The translations under genes were made by a program, and so were the position numbers. 64,000 bases of DNA from positions 1,984,001 through 2,048,000 of the forward strand of contig NC_083676.1 of assembly GCF_030384665.1 (NCBI RefSeq), in the 5' to 3' direction. The notes below the pieces were generated by a model, which saw only the letters and a list, made by a program, of their open reading frames with translations, searched no databases and was not told the DNA's origin. Shown here one piece after another: positions 21,064-31,394 of the stretch (positions are counted from its first letter, which is position 1; each line of letters begins with the position of its first letter). Source of the stretch: Lodderomyces elongisporus. Its lineage: Eukaryota > Ascomycota > Pichiomycetes > Serinales > Debaryomycetaceae.

Positions 21064-22846
21064 ATGGATTCAATTGCAGGTATCAGTAAGGACTATACAG
21101 AGAGAGAAGACATTCTAGAACAGAACAGATCAGATGAAATAATAACGGCGGGTATTAGCCAAGGACTTTCACAACTTGATCTAAATCTGAACGACCAACA
21201 AATTAAGAGGCACAAAGAGAAGAAAGCGGAAGAAGAAGAAGAAGAAAGAGGCAAAGAAAAAGAAGAACCAAAACAAGTGAATTCTCTAAAAAACTTTAGT
21301 CAGAAATCAGAAAAAATGGAGAATGGAAATACTCTTAATCATGTAGTGAAGAAAACGTCGTCACAACCATACCTTGCTCCTCGACAACAGTCTGTATACC
21401 AAAAACAACTTCGGTATAGACCAAATGACAGCTTTATATATAATAAGAGCTCAACTTCAGCCTCATATATCGACCATAATAGCCAGCAGCAGCAACAACA
21501 ACAACAACAACAAACGACAAAAGTGTCTTCCAAGCAGCCTTTTAAGCAGCCTTCGCCTCAGTCGTCGGTACCAAATACATTCCAATACAAGAAACACCCT
21601 AATGCGAAATCTAAGGACTTGAAAGCGAGCTTTTTTACTGAAGAAGAGTCCCATGTTGAGAATGAGCATGAGCTTGAGCATGGTCATGCCCATGAGAACC
21701 TGGGTGACGTATATCAAAATAACAATAATAATGATAATAATAATAATACACCCGATTGGATGCCCAAGGTCTTAGAAGATAAATGGCCATCATCTCTTGA
21801 AGCCAATCACTACAATGGTGCATTGTTTAATAACACCAACAACAACACCAATAATATACATATTAACAATACTCACGCCAACTTTCTACATGAAGATCCT
21901 CAAAATTCGGTAGAATTTAATCCATCAAATACTATTTTGCATAACTCCAATATCCAAACAATCGAAACCCAGCCCTGGCAAGCCCGATCCAAGCTTGCAT
22001 CGAAAAGCTTGCAGCAGATATTTCAAGATACTACTGACGAAAGCACCAACGACAATGGCAACAGCAACGGCAACAGCAACGGCAACAGCAACGGCAACGG
22101 AAATGCCTCAATCTCATCAGTGGTATCCACACCTGTGGAATCAATCAAAAAAGTGGATGAGACTACCACCGCAGCCGTTGTTGCTCCCACTACTGCCCAT
22201 AATGTCATTGACGAGAACAATTCCCAAAATGATAACAAACAAGAGCCAATCACGCTAGTAAAAGAGCAGAAAACTCCGGCTGCTCCAACAAGAGGGGGTT
22301 CACCGGTCAAGTTATTTGGTGCTACATACGATACCTATACAAAGAATGCATTAAACGGACTTTTAGTCAATGTGAAATCCAATAAAAACACGCCTGCGTC
22401 AAATAAAAAGCGCCACGAAGTTGGAGCTTTGAAAGCACCATTAGCTCCCAATTTTCACTTGCAAAACACTTCTGAGGTAAAGAGAATTAAGGAATTTACC
22501 AAAACAGGATCATATACCGATAAAGCATATCATGATAATGCCAACAATATATATTCCAAAGTCAAGCAACGAGGATTCAACCTACACGAGCTATCAAATG
22601 TCAAGGCAGTTTCACAAAGTACGGCAACCTCAACGCCATTAAAACCTAGAAGCTCTATAAATTTTGGCGAAATTGGTGATAACGAAGACGATTATGCCTC
22701 GTTTACTACTGGCTACAGCTCGGGAGAGCAGAGTAGCAATATTGACTCAAAGGAAGAGAATGATAGTGAAAATGCAATGACGTATACTTCTGCTACAAGA
22801 AATACCTTTGATCCTAGTTTGGACTCCTCTGAAGACAGTCTGTTGC

Positions 22847-22880
<34 letters not shown>

Positions 22881-25215
22881 GCAACAACAGCAACAGCGAC
22901 ATCAGGTAGCGGGTGGGGGCTTGAAGAGTAATCCACTCCATGCACGAGATGAAGAACTAAAACACAGAAATGATGGTGATAACGACTCTGAATATACACT
23001 AGAAAGCTCTACAGATCTCATGGATGAGTCGCTTCGGACAGTTGAACTACACTTGCCACAAGATTCGCCAAAACGTAAACAAAAGAGGCGCGAACAACAC
23101 TACCAAGATAATATTGGAGTGATCGATTACCTTGATAGAAGCAGCCCCAAGGCCTCTTCGATTCTTGGCAAAGATCTGCCAAGTCTACCTGAGCATACTC
23201 CTGCAAAACCAGTTTGGAAGTCATTATCACGTCTCAAGTTGAATGGACCAGTTCCTCAATTGCCTAATCATATCTCTCCTACAAATTATCAACCTGAGAA
23301 ATATGGAGACATGGTCTATGATGAGAAAAACAATAGGTGGGAAGCCATAGGTGGACTCCGAGAAAATACTTTGGATAAAATTGACGACTTGGTAGATGAT
23401 GATGACGACTTGGTGGATGCTGATGATGCCGGTGGAGGGCTTCAAATACCACTAAGTGTTTTGAAAAAGGATAAGGTCAGGAAGCGACAGGATAATTTGG
23501 AAGTCTCTTTTATTGATGAAGCATCGATAGAGAAGCTAGACATGAAGAGAAACTCGATGCAGGAAGAGGTAAAGAATGATAACGCAGAAGTAGAAGATGA
23601 TGATGATGAAGAAGAAGAAGAAGAAGAAGAAGAAGAAGAAGAAGAAGAAGAAGAAGATGATGATGAGGAAATGAGCGGGATCCCACTAGGAGAAGTGACT
23701 GCACTCTCTCAAGTGAAAGATACTTCATATTCTGAGTCGAAAATGCAATTAGTTTCCGTCATAAATGATGCCTTACAAGAACAAAATGTAAATACCCATT
23801 GGATTGATCTCCAAAACCTTGATTTATCCAGCTTTGGGCTCAGGAATGTTAAAGATCTTGATAAAATGTTTCCGAATTTGGTCAAATTGGATTTGTCTCA
23901 TAATGAGATTAAATATTTAGCAGGTGTGCCACGAGGTATATTAGAATTGAATTTGGTATCAAATGAAATTGAGAATCGTACTTCTTTTGATAAGTTTGTT
24001 CGATTGCTCCATTTAAACCTAGACTCAAACTTCTTAACCAGTTGTGATAACTTGTTCAACAATATGACTTTGACAACTTTAACCCTATCGAACAATGCAA
24101 TTCGAGATATATCTTGCTTGCTGCAGTTGAAATATCTCACTACATTAAATATTGCAAATAACCAAATACAGGGAGTATTGGATTTTACATCGTGGCATCT
24201 TGAGAAATTGGAAGTGTTAGACTTGTCTAAAAATAAAATTGCTTCGATTGTTGGTCTTGATAGTTTCCAAAATTTGAGGGTACTAAACGTCAGTGACAAT
24301 TTATTAAAAACTCTCGACTGGCTGAACTCAACACTTTGCAAATTAAGCGCGAGCCGCAACATTTTAGTTAAAGCAGATTTAAAAGGTATGCCAAATTTAC
24401 GAAGTATAACACTCGATGGCAATAATTTGAAGTCGATAAATGTTTCGCATAATAACGTTATAGAGCAGTTGTCGTTGAAAACCCAACCACGTCTATTCGA
24501 TATGAACCGGAAACGTGGTACTGGGGGTGTTCGTGTTCGTGTTAGTGACGAAGAAAATGTCTTTCAAAATGTTTTGGAGATAACTAAGTTGGATATTTCA
24601 GGAAACACATTCCCCAATTTTGATCAGCCATTCCGCTTTGTCAAGAGCGTGTCGATGATGGCCATGAATTTTTCAAAGTTACCGGATGAATTTAGTCAAA
24701 TTTTTCCAAATGTGCAAGAATTAAACTTGAATTTCAATACGATAAAGTCACTTGAACCACTCTCGGGACTATCGTTGAAGAAATTGTACTTGGTGGGAAA
24801 TCACATTGCAACCGTTTCAACAGTGGTTAAACACCTTAGGTTTAGCAACAAGACTTTATTGGAATTGGACTTGAGATTGAATCCACTCACAAAAAACTTG
24901 TATCCATATGTTTTTGTTGAAGATGAATTGGAAAACGGTGCAATAAATTTGGAAACTTCAGAAGACATCAACATTTTCACCAGTCGCCTTGAAGAAATCG
25001 ATGCTAACGAATGGAAGGAGAGGAATCATGAGTATATCCTGCTGGTAATGCATGAAACCAATCACGCTAGGTTTGTCGATGTGCTCAACTATACATGTTA
25101 TCCGCTTGTTTTGTTCAAGAATATCAATGTTCTCGATGGGATCCGGATAAAGAATAAATTCAAGAACATTGCTTACCGGTACTACAGAAAATTGCATCCA
25201 AGACAAGATAAATGA
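21064..25215 (+). CDS. NUD1: Nud1, spindle pole body scaffold of the mitotic exit network
   Basis: The product is 1383 aa from the ATG at 21064 (MDSIAGISKDYTERED). Nud1 (S. pombe Cdc11, human centriolin-like) sits on the outer plaque of the spindle pole body, anchors astral microtubule factors and recruits mitotic-exit kinases. The C-terminal third (about 912-1383) is a leucine-rich repeat array with units such as LVKLDLSHNEIKYL, LTTLTLSNNAI and LEVLDLSKNKIASI, followed by a conserved tail with NVLDGIRIKNKF. The N-terminal part is disordered, with Gln, Asn-Gly-Asn-Ser and Glu/Asp runs (poly-Glu at about 850-868). The frame is open back to an ATG at 20749, but that 105-residue extension translates a TATTA repeat and T-runs and overlaps an MCB site, so I reject it. 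It is longer than the 851-aa yeast protein. Confidence 0.9.
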
Positions 25216-25668
25216 GGATCCTGAGTTTCTATACAAAGCTAGTTGATTATTTTGCTTGAAGGAGTTAAAGGAAGTAAAAAAAAAAAAGAGGGAAAAAAAA
25301 AACAAAAAGAAGAAAGAAATTAAGATAGGCAAGTTAAATACGGATTTTCACGAACAACTTAAGATGACCATTGAATTTTGTAGTCCTTGTACCTCACATA
25401 TAAATTCTCTCCGCTGGCTATAGAAAACATAACCAGCTTTGTAATTAATGTATGGTTGCAAAATTCCGCGTGCGCGCAAATGAAGAATAGAGAAAGAGAG
25501 AGAGATAGGGAGAGAGAGCGAGAAAGAGATTAAATGAATGAGCGAGAGTGAGTGAGTAAGAGCGGAATTGTAATTTGAAAAAGTTGTTGATTAAGAATCT
25601 TTATCAGGCACCGACTCGAGGCAATGTATTAGATAAAATCCAAATATTAGATCAAGTTTGATGCTCCA
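25216..25668. other. Spacer NUD1/HRI1
   Basis: This is 453 bp with A-runs after NUD1 and a GA tract (25491-25530). An out-of-frame ATG at 25661 starts an upstream ORF that overlaps the HRI1 start (stop at 25744). No other gene is seen. Confidence 0.5.
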
Positions 25669-26454
25669 ATGGTCCTTTCAACTAGAATTTCAATACAATG
25701 GCCCCCTAGCGAGCCCAAAGAAGAAGCAAATGTTTTGGCAATGACCACGGCAAACAACAATTATGTTGATATACGTATCTTTAAGTCGCAATATCCGTAC
25801 CACCTGAAAGCAAACGAAAACAAGAAACAAAATGAAACTTTAAATGACAAAACAAAAGAGCTTCCGTTTCGTGATGTTTTTGAGCTATGTTTAGCTGGCA
25901 CAGAAGTTCCATTGAGTGAAACTAAAATCAAGTTTGTAAACACTATCAATAGTCAAGCATTGCAAGAATCTATTGACTCGGGACAAGAGGTAGAAGCTGA
26001 TGAGGATGTCGGAACATTTTCAGAATTCGGTTTAGATCGTAAGGAAATAGGCGAGATGAAGTCGCCAGAGGATGGTGTTAGAAAGCTGTATGTGGAAATT
26101 TGGCGGTCTTTAGATCCATGGAGACATACGCCGCAAAACGAAGTTCGCGAGTCAGTTGAGGGCAATACCGATAAGGACTGCTTGGCATTTGAATTAGTCG
26201 AAAACACTATGAAAAACAAATGTAAAGGGAAATTTGTCAAGATTGAGAATTGGGCACAAGGTATTATACAGCTTGAGAGTACAATTGTTGTTACTCGCAA
26301 GTGGTTTGATGGCGAAAAATGGGTAAATCTAATTGAATACGGTGAGTGCGAGTTATTTCCAAATCTTGAGACAGATGTTCATGATCTTGTTGTTGGCAAT
26401 GTTGTGAAGACGACCAATAACGAACTTTCATGGATATGTATAGAGAAAAGTTGA
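25669..26454 (+). CDS. HRI1: Hri1 family protein
   Basis: The product is 261 aa. The family is fungal; yeast Hri1 (244 aa) is a paired beta-barrel protein reported to bind the kinase Hrr25 and Sec72. Its molecular role is unknown. Recognition rests on collinear similarity: the N-terminal WPPSEPKEE segment; a central block with LYVEIWRSLDP matching the yeast FRELWQPVDP; WAQGIIQ matching RWIQGFL; and the C-terminal LIEYGECELFPNL...SWICIEKS matching LLSYGKE...NWEVIEYHA. It has no signal peptide or membrane segment. Insertions near residues 40-60 and 105-125 explain the extra length. The start at 25669 is the first in-frame ATG, but a rival ATG eight bases upstream opens an overlapping short ORF. 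Confidence 0.82.
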   Translation: MVLSTRISIQWPPSEPKEEANVLAMTTANNNYVDIRIFKSQYPYHLKANENKKQNETLNDKTKELPFRDVFELCLAGTEVPLSETKIKFVNTINSQALQESIDSGQEVEADEDVGTFSEFGLDRKEIGEMKSPEDGVRKLYVEIWRSLDPWRHTPQNEVRESVEGNTDKDCLAFELVENTMKNKCKGKFVKIENWAQGIIQLESTIVVTRKWFDGEKWVNLIEYGECELFPNLETDVHDLVVGNVVKTTNNELSWICIEKS

Positions 26455-26729
26455 GCAAATGATTGTTGGACATCAAGAAGATTATAATGTCACATAGTTG
26501 AAGTAATGTTTTTTTTTTCACATACTATAGTACTATTGTAGACTCAAATGCGATAATCATTAGCATTTAATAGGTTTGTGGATTATATTATTTTTCCTTC
26601 TCAAAATGCTAGACTGGACTTTATAGGTCTTTTTTTTCATTTTTCAACCACAGCGAATCTCCTATATCGCTCTCTTTGTTTTGACTTAATTTTTTTTTTT
26701 TTCAATTTCGTTGCTTGTTCTCCTTTGGT

Positions 26730-26777
<48 letters not shown>

Positions 26778-27030
26778 GTTCTAAATTCTTTTGTCATTTG
26801 GACGAGTCTAAGAAAAATAGTTGGCGACATTGATGAGGCGAGAAAATATGAAACTCGATCAGAAACAACTCTAATCTTATCAGTCTTGCAAATCATCTTC
26901 CTACACACACATATATATTATATAAATATATCTATTTATATTTATTTGTATTCTTATATCTACTTCAATTTATAAAGAAGGAGTTGTTTTTATTTCCCTT
27001 GAATCCAAAAGAAATAAGAATAATAAAAAG
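26455..27030. other. Spacer HRI1/ERV14, promoter of ERV14
   Basis: This is 576 bp with a long CT tract (26732-26773) and an AT-rich leader ending AAAAAG before the ERV14 ATG. No gene is seen. Confidence 0.55.
26732..26773 (+). repeat. (CT)n tract
   Basis: About twenty CT dinucleotides, uninterrupted except for one extra T near the end. Confidence 0.95.
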
Positions 27031-27776
27031 ATGAACGGCGAAGGATGGTATGCAAACACACAAACTAATGGATTTTAACAGACGTTTTTTCCTTCAAAAA
27101 TCAAAGGAGTATAAAGCGGCAAAGGTATTCAACTTACTTGATGGCAATTATGGAAGTGGATTGCACCCTTAATTTTCATTTCGGTTGTTCTTCCTCTTCT
27201 TTTGCTTCCCTTCTTCCCCTTTCCTTTCCCCTTTCTCTATCCGCCTTTGCTTTGATTTGATTTGATTTGATTTGGCTTGCGATCTGCGGTGAAAAGCTGC
27301 ATAGTTCCCCACTATTATCCTATTTTGATTGTCCGAATAAACTTGATACTAACTATTTTTTTTTTGCTTTGTTCAATAGGTTATTTATTCTAGCAGTTGT
27401 TGCCAATGCTGTCAACTTATTCTCGCAGGTGTTTTTCACCATCATGTATTCCGATTTGGAGTGCGACTACATCAACCCTATTGAGTTGTGTAATAAGTTG
27501 AACCCATGGTTCATGCCGGAAGCTGGTTTGCATGCGTTCATCACCGCATTGTTCTTGGTCAATGGATACTGGTTCTGCTTCTTGCTCAACTTGCCATTGC
27601 TTGCATACAATGTCAACAAGTTTTACACAAAGAACCACTTGTTGGATGCCACAGAGATTTTCAGAACTTTGTCCAAGCACAAGAAGGAAAGTTTCCTCAA
27701 GTTGGGTTTCCATTTGTTGATGTTCTTCTTTTACTTGTACAGAATGATCATGGCATTGGTTAATGACGAACATTGA
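27031..27776 (+). CDS. ERV14: Erv14 (cornichon) COPII cargo receptor, spliced
   Basis: The CDS joins 27031-27047 and 27380-27776 and gives 137 aa. Erv14 is the cornichon cargo receptor that loads membrane proteins such as Axl2 into COPII vesicles leaving the ER. Exon 1 encodes only MNGEG plus two bases of a Trp codon; the splice restores [18 protein letters not shown], collinear with yeast MGAWLFILAVVVN. Exon 2 holds the family core ADLE-like [31 protein letters not shown] and [13 protein letters not shown], then [20 protein letters not shown]. Three or four membrane segments are visible. Without the intron the frame would start inside non-homologous sequence. The length matches the usual 138 aa. 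A short first exon in this gene is also usual in other yeasts, as far as I recall. Confidence 0.96.
27048..27379 (+). other. ERV14: Spliceosomal intron of ERV14
   Basis: The intron is 332 nt. The donor is GTATGC at 27048, the branch point is a perfect TACTAAC at 27347-27353, a T-run follows, and the acceptor is AATAG ending at 27379. The intron is in phase 2. Confidence 0.95.
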
Positions 27777-28493
27777 ATAAAAATACAAAAAGTGGCAAGA
27801 GAGGTGATACTTGTGAGGATGAGTTTAAGGTGAAAGAGTGTGACAAAGAGAAAGAAGAGGAGGTGGACCAAAGTTGTCGAGCTGAAGCATTCAGATTGGT
27901 GAGGCGCAGAGTGCGGTGTGTTTTTGAATAGAGTTTACAGAACACTAATTCTATATGGAAGTAGGCTAGACTAACAAGCTAGCAGAATATTTTGTATAAT
28001 CACTTTAATTGAATTATTTACTATCTAGATTCTAATCTCTTGGTCATACATATATACATACATATATATATGAGCATATGGATCTGCTTAGTTTTCGAAT
28101 TGGCATTGATTATCCAAATTTTTTTGGAAAGGGTTTCCTTACCTGTCGTACAATTGAAATCCAGAAATATTTTTAATACTGCCACACGGTTTGAACAGCA
28201 TTTCTCGAAGGGGTTATAATAGGGTTTTTAGATGATACTTCGAAGATCAGCTTTTAAGTATTTATGTATTCAGGATTTCCGTAGTTCTTACTTATTTGTT
28301 GAATGATAAGCTACAATTACAGTCGCTGAACGTAGCAAATTCCGTTTATGCCGAGTGGCTGTTAGTTTCAATTTGTTTTGTTTCTTATAGCGTCAAAAAT
28401 TGTCTTTGAACCTCTCTTTCTTTTCCTTCCCCATTACTTCTTTGTTACTTTGCCCTTTCTGGAAAGAACATAAAAAAAAAAAATCAAGACTTT
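27777..28493. other. Convergent spacer ERV14/AME1-like
   Basis: This is 717 bp of AT-rich 3' sequence with an ATATATACATAC tract near 28049-28071. No RNA gene or ORF of substance is seen. Confidence 0.5.
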
Positions 28494-29877
28494 CTAGATC
28501 TTTGAAACATCTCGTAGTTTACTTTCAAGTTCCAATGCATCGGCTCGTAATTGTTTAATTCTGTCCACTAATGTCTTTACATGATCGACAAGAATTTTTT
28601 GTTCTTCTAGTTTTGCGCGAAAATATGCAGTTACTTCGCCCTTGTTATTCAAGTTGGTCAAACTCGACGCTGCATCACCTTTACCCAATAATATTTCATT
28701 TAGTTTCATCACATCTTCTTTTACGTTCTCGATTTTACTTTTAGTCAGAGCAATCTCTTTCCTAATGGCAACAATTTTATTTTCTATTCTTGAGAGATCC
28801 GTAGCATAGCTTTCATTTTCAAAAGAAGAGTCGCATAGTTCTGCAATTGCTTCAGTAATCAAAGTAAAACTTTTATGATGATTAACACCATCCTGTGAAG
28901 ATTTGGGAGTGAAATATTCAAAAAATCGGCGTAAAGCATTTAAAACTTCCATCCTTAATTCTGCAGTTGATGCATTGCCACAGGAATCATCAAGCTCGAC
29001 CTGTTGCTTTTTATCTTGAAGAACTTCTGTTTGGTTGGTGGTTGAGGTGGTCAAGCCATGGGATGTAGAAACCACATTCAATTTGGCCAAGTCAGCAATT
29101 GGCTTGGTGGGTTCACTTTCAGTTCCGACTCTAACCTCAACAGCTGGAGATTCACCTGCCGTAGCATGTTGATGATCTTCAGATTGAGATCGCGTCAAGC
29201 TCGGATCATTTTGCTTTTTCAGTACTTCGCCAACTTTTGGACGTCCCGGTGGTTTAAATTTTTTCGGTCGTCCTTTACCGCGTCGCTGGTTTTTGTTTTT
29301 GTTTTCGTTTTTATCTCGATTTGGCTTGGTAACTTTTGAATTGGTTAAATCAATAGGGTCATGGAAATGCTTGTTGGAGTTCGATTCCTTTACTTCATCA
29401 ATTGTACATTTGTCGGTATTCAGAAGATTATTAGCTGAATTAAGTGCTTGATTACCTGAGGCATCCGCCAGTATGATCAATTGGTTACTGGGTTGGCCAG
29501 CTGTACTGTCAAGAAGATGTTCTTTGGAAGACCTCTCATGTTGGTTTAGATTTTCCTGGGGTTTTCGCTGTTGATGTTGATGTTGATGTTGTTGATGTTG
29601 TTTTTGCGGTGGTGGAGGTGGTAATGGTGGTTCTGATTCTTCTCTTGAACTAGCCGCATTTGGAGAAACTAAAGTTGACAGAAGATTAAGATCGCTTGCC
29701 TTCACCACACGGGTCCTACAACAACCATTCAGTTAGTATATTTAATCACTTTCTTTCTTTTTTTTTTTTTAGAAGGAGAAGAAGAAGAAGAACAATCAAA
29801 GGCAACAAGACCTTCACCACATACCCTAGTCCGCGTATCCGTGCTTTCCTTTTGGCGTCGCGATTGATTGTATCCAT
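28494..29877 (-). CDS. AME1: Ame1/CENP-U-like kinetochore protein, spliced
   Basis: The CDS joins 29877-29825 and 29715-28494 and gives 424 aa. The large exon has no ATG near its start; splicing supplies MDTINRDAKRKARIRG, then LGTRVVKASDL. That terminus resembles the basic N-terminal motif of yeast Ame1 (MDRDTKLAFRLRG), which binds the Mtw1 complex. Next come a Pro/Gln/His-rich linker, a basic region with two AT-hook cores (KGRPKK and PGRPKV, about 160-172), a helical block starting LNALRRFFEYF, and a C-terminal coiled coil (about 325-420), as in COMA subunits. Ame1 with Okp1 links inner to outer kinetochore. The gene model is firm. The identity rests on the N-terminal motif and architecture, so another coiled-coil kinetochore or chromatin protein is possible. 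Confidence 0.62.
29716..29824 (-). other. Spliceosomal intron of the AME1-like gene
   Basis: The intron is 109 nt on the minus strand. The donor is GTATGT starting at 29824, the branch is a perfect TACTAAC at 29738-29732, and the acceptor is TTGTAG ending at 29716. It is in phase 2, and splicing joins GG to G to make a Gly codon. Confidence 0.9.
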
Positions 29878-30172
29878 TTACTGAGGAAGAGCTAGATGTA
29901 CATAAAGAGTAGATTCGCGCTTTTGTGACAAAGCGCAGTGATAATCGGATACCTCTGCAAAACCTTTAGAGACAATAAAGTCGATATAGTCTTGATCATC
30001 ATGATCAACTGCTCCAACTCCAACTGCTTCAAAAGCAACAACAGCTACATTCATAATGACACACACACACATTTACAGAGTAACAAATGAATTGAAAAAA
30101 AATAGAGAATTTATCAATAATCAACAAATTAATGGCTTATAATATATTACACACATATATAACTCACTAGAT
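29878..30172. other. Spacer RPS12/AME1-like with a 58-codon leader ORF
   Basis: Only 295 bp separate the RPS12 stop from the AME1-like ATG. On the minus strand an ATG near 30054 opens a 58-codon frame (MNVAVVAFEAVGVGAVDHDD...) whose TAA at 29880-29878 directly abuts the AME1-like ATG, in the same frame. I do not recognise its product. It may be an upstream ORF or chance. Confidence 0.5.
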
Positions 30173-30601
30173 TTATTGTTGAGAAAAGTGTTCCAACAAC
30201 ATGTTTCTCTCGTCAGAGTCAGCACCCCAGTTCTTGACAACGACACATGAAGCACCAACAACTTTTCTGGCGTTACCTTCTCTGTCCAATTGGCACAAAC
30301 CAGCCCATTCACCCAACAACTTGGCGTCTGAGACCTTGATCAATGGGATCTTCTCTTCTGGCTCGTTACAGAGAGCTTCAACCAATTTGATGATTGACTC
30401 TTCGGTAACAGCGTCACACAAGACACACAATTGAGCTTCTCTCTTGGACAAAGCCTTTGAAGCTTCTCTCAAACCTCTAGCTAAACCATCGTGGACCAAT
30501 GAGGTTCTCAAGACGACTTTCAAAGCATCTTCGATGGAGACGGATGATTCTTGCTCAACAGCAACTTCTTCAACAATTTGATCTTGTTCAACGTCGGACA
30601 T
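30173..30601 (-). CDS. RPS12: 40S ribosomal protein eS12
   Basis: The product is 142 aa, the family length. It is a component of the small subunit beak. The conserved core includes [20 protein letters not shown] and [11 protein letters not shown], followed by KLGEWAG-like [10 protein letters not shown] and CVVVKNWG. Upstream of the core is the usual acidic, variable N-terminus. The gene is intronless. Codon use is strongly biased, with no CTG visible, as expected for a highly expressed gene. Two CACGTG elements lie 230-300 bp upstream. Confidence 0.98.
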   Translation of the reverse strand: MSDVEQDQIVEEVAVEQESSVSIEDALKVVLRTSLVHDGLARGLREASKALSKREAQLCVLCDAVTEESIIKLVEALCNEPEEKIPLIKVSDAKLLGEWAGLCQLDREGNARKVVGASCVVVKNWGADSDERNMLLEHFSQQ

Positions 30602-30832
30602 GGCGGATATTAGTAGTTTGTGAGTTGTCTATAAATATGTATGGACTTCTTCGTCAAGTAAATGTATTTACTGCTCAGTACCCTCTAAAATTTCAAGAGA
30701 AAGTGGCTCCCCTTGTGGGAAACATGGCGATGTGAAATTTTCAAATAGACTATCCTCTACCCACTGTCGTTTGGTAGCGAAAGAACTAAAACAAAAAGTG
30801 GTGCGCGCTAGAAACCCTTGATGGAATATTTG

Positions 30833-30896
30833 CACGTGACTAGTACTTCGAGATTCAAATCTAGAAATGCTGTTTTACAGTACTGAGCTCACGTGA
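30833..30896. promoter_or_regulatory. Cbf1-type sites upstream of RPS12
   Basis: CACGTG at 30833-30838 and the perfect TCACGTGA at 30889-30896 flank the RPS12 upstream region. AAACCCTTG near 30811-30819 resembles the Tbf1 half-site AACCCTA. In Candida, Cbf1 and Tbf1 are the known ribosomal protein gene regulators, so the context fits. Confidence 0.6.
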
Positions 30897-31344
30897 GATA
30901 CTCCATTACTACTCGCATTGCCAATATTCATAAAAATGTAACAGGTCCTTGCTCTTTCTTACTAGCCGAGGAAGAATGTTTATTAGTTTGTTTCATTATT
31001 ATGATCATTACTACTATTGTTTTCTGCCATTTCCGCAAACAATTTAACATGTCAACAATAGAATAACAAGGTTCTAGACTTTGTTTTAACAAATCTTTTT
31101 TTAAAGGCTTGTGTATCTCTATTATGTTTATTAATTTGCGCAGGTATGATGGAAGCTAAGATTTTGATTTAGAATTACAACTGAAAATAATAAATGTTTC
31201 TTTTTTAGTTTCGCTCCAGAATAGGAAAAGAAGCTATGACGGCTATATATCTTACTGAAACAAAACATATCTAATAAATCTCTAGGTTACTTCTAGGTCA
31301 ACTCTATCATACTCTACCGTCCTAGCCTTCATAAACGTCTGCAT

Positions 31345-31394
31345 TGACGTTAACGTTGACGTTCAAGTTCAAGTTCATTCTGGCGTCAGCGTCA
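31345..31394. repeat. TGACGT/CGTCA element cluster
   Basis: TGACGT occurs at 31345 and 31357 with TAACGT between them. TCAAGT repeats follow, then CGTCA at 31384 and 31390. The array has roughly six-base periodicity and may be a bZIP (ATF/CREB-type) binding cluster. Confidence 0.45.

Noticed and set aside
29371..29385. GTTCGATTCC, like a tRNA B box
   Set aside because: It lies inside the AME1-like coding exon, and no A box or cloverleaf pairing is found around it.
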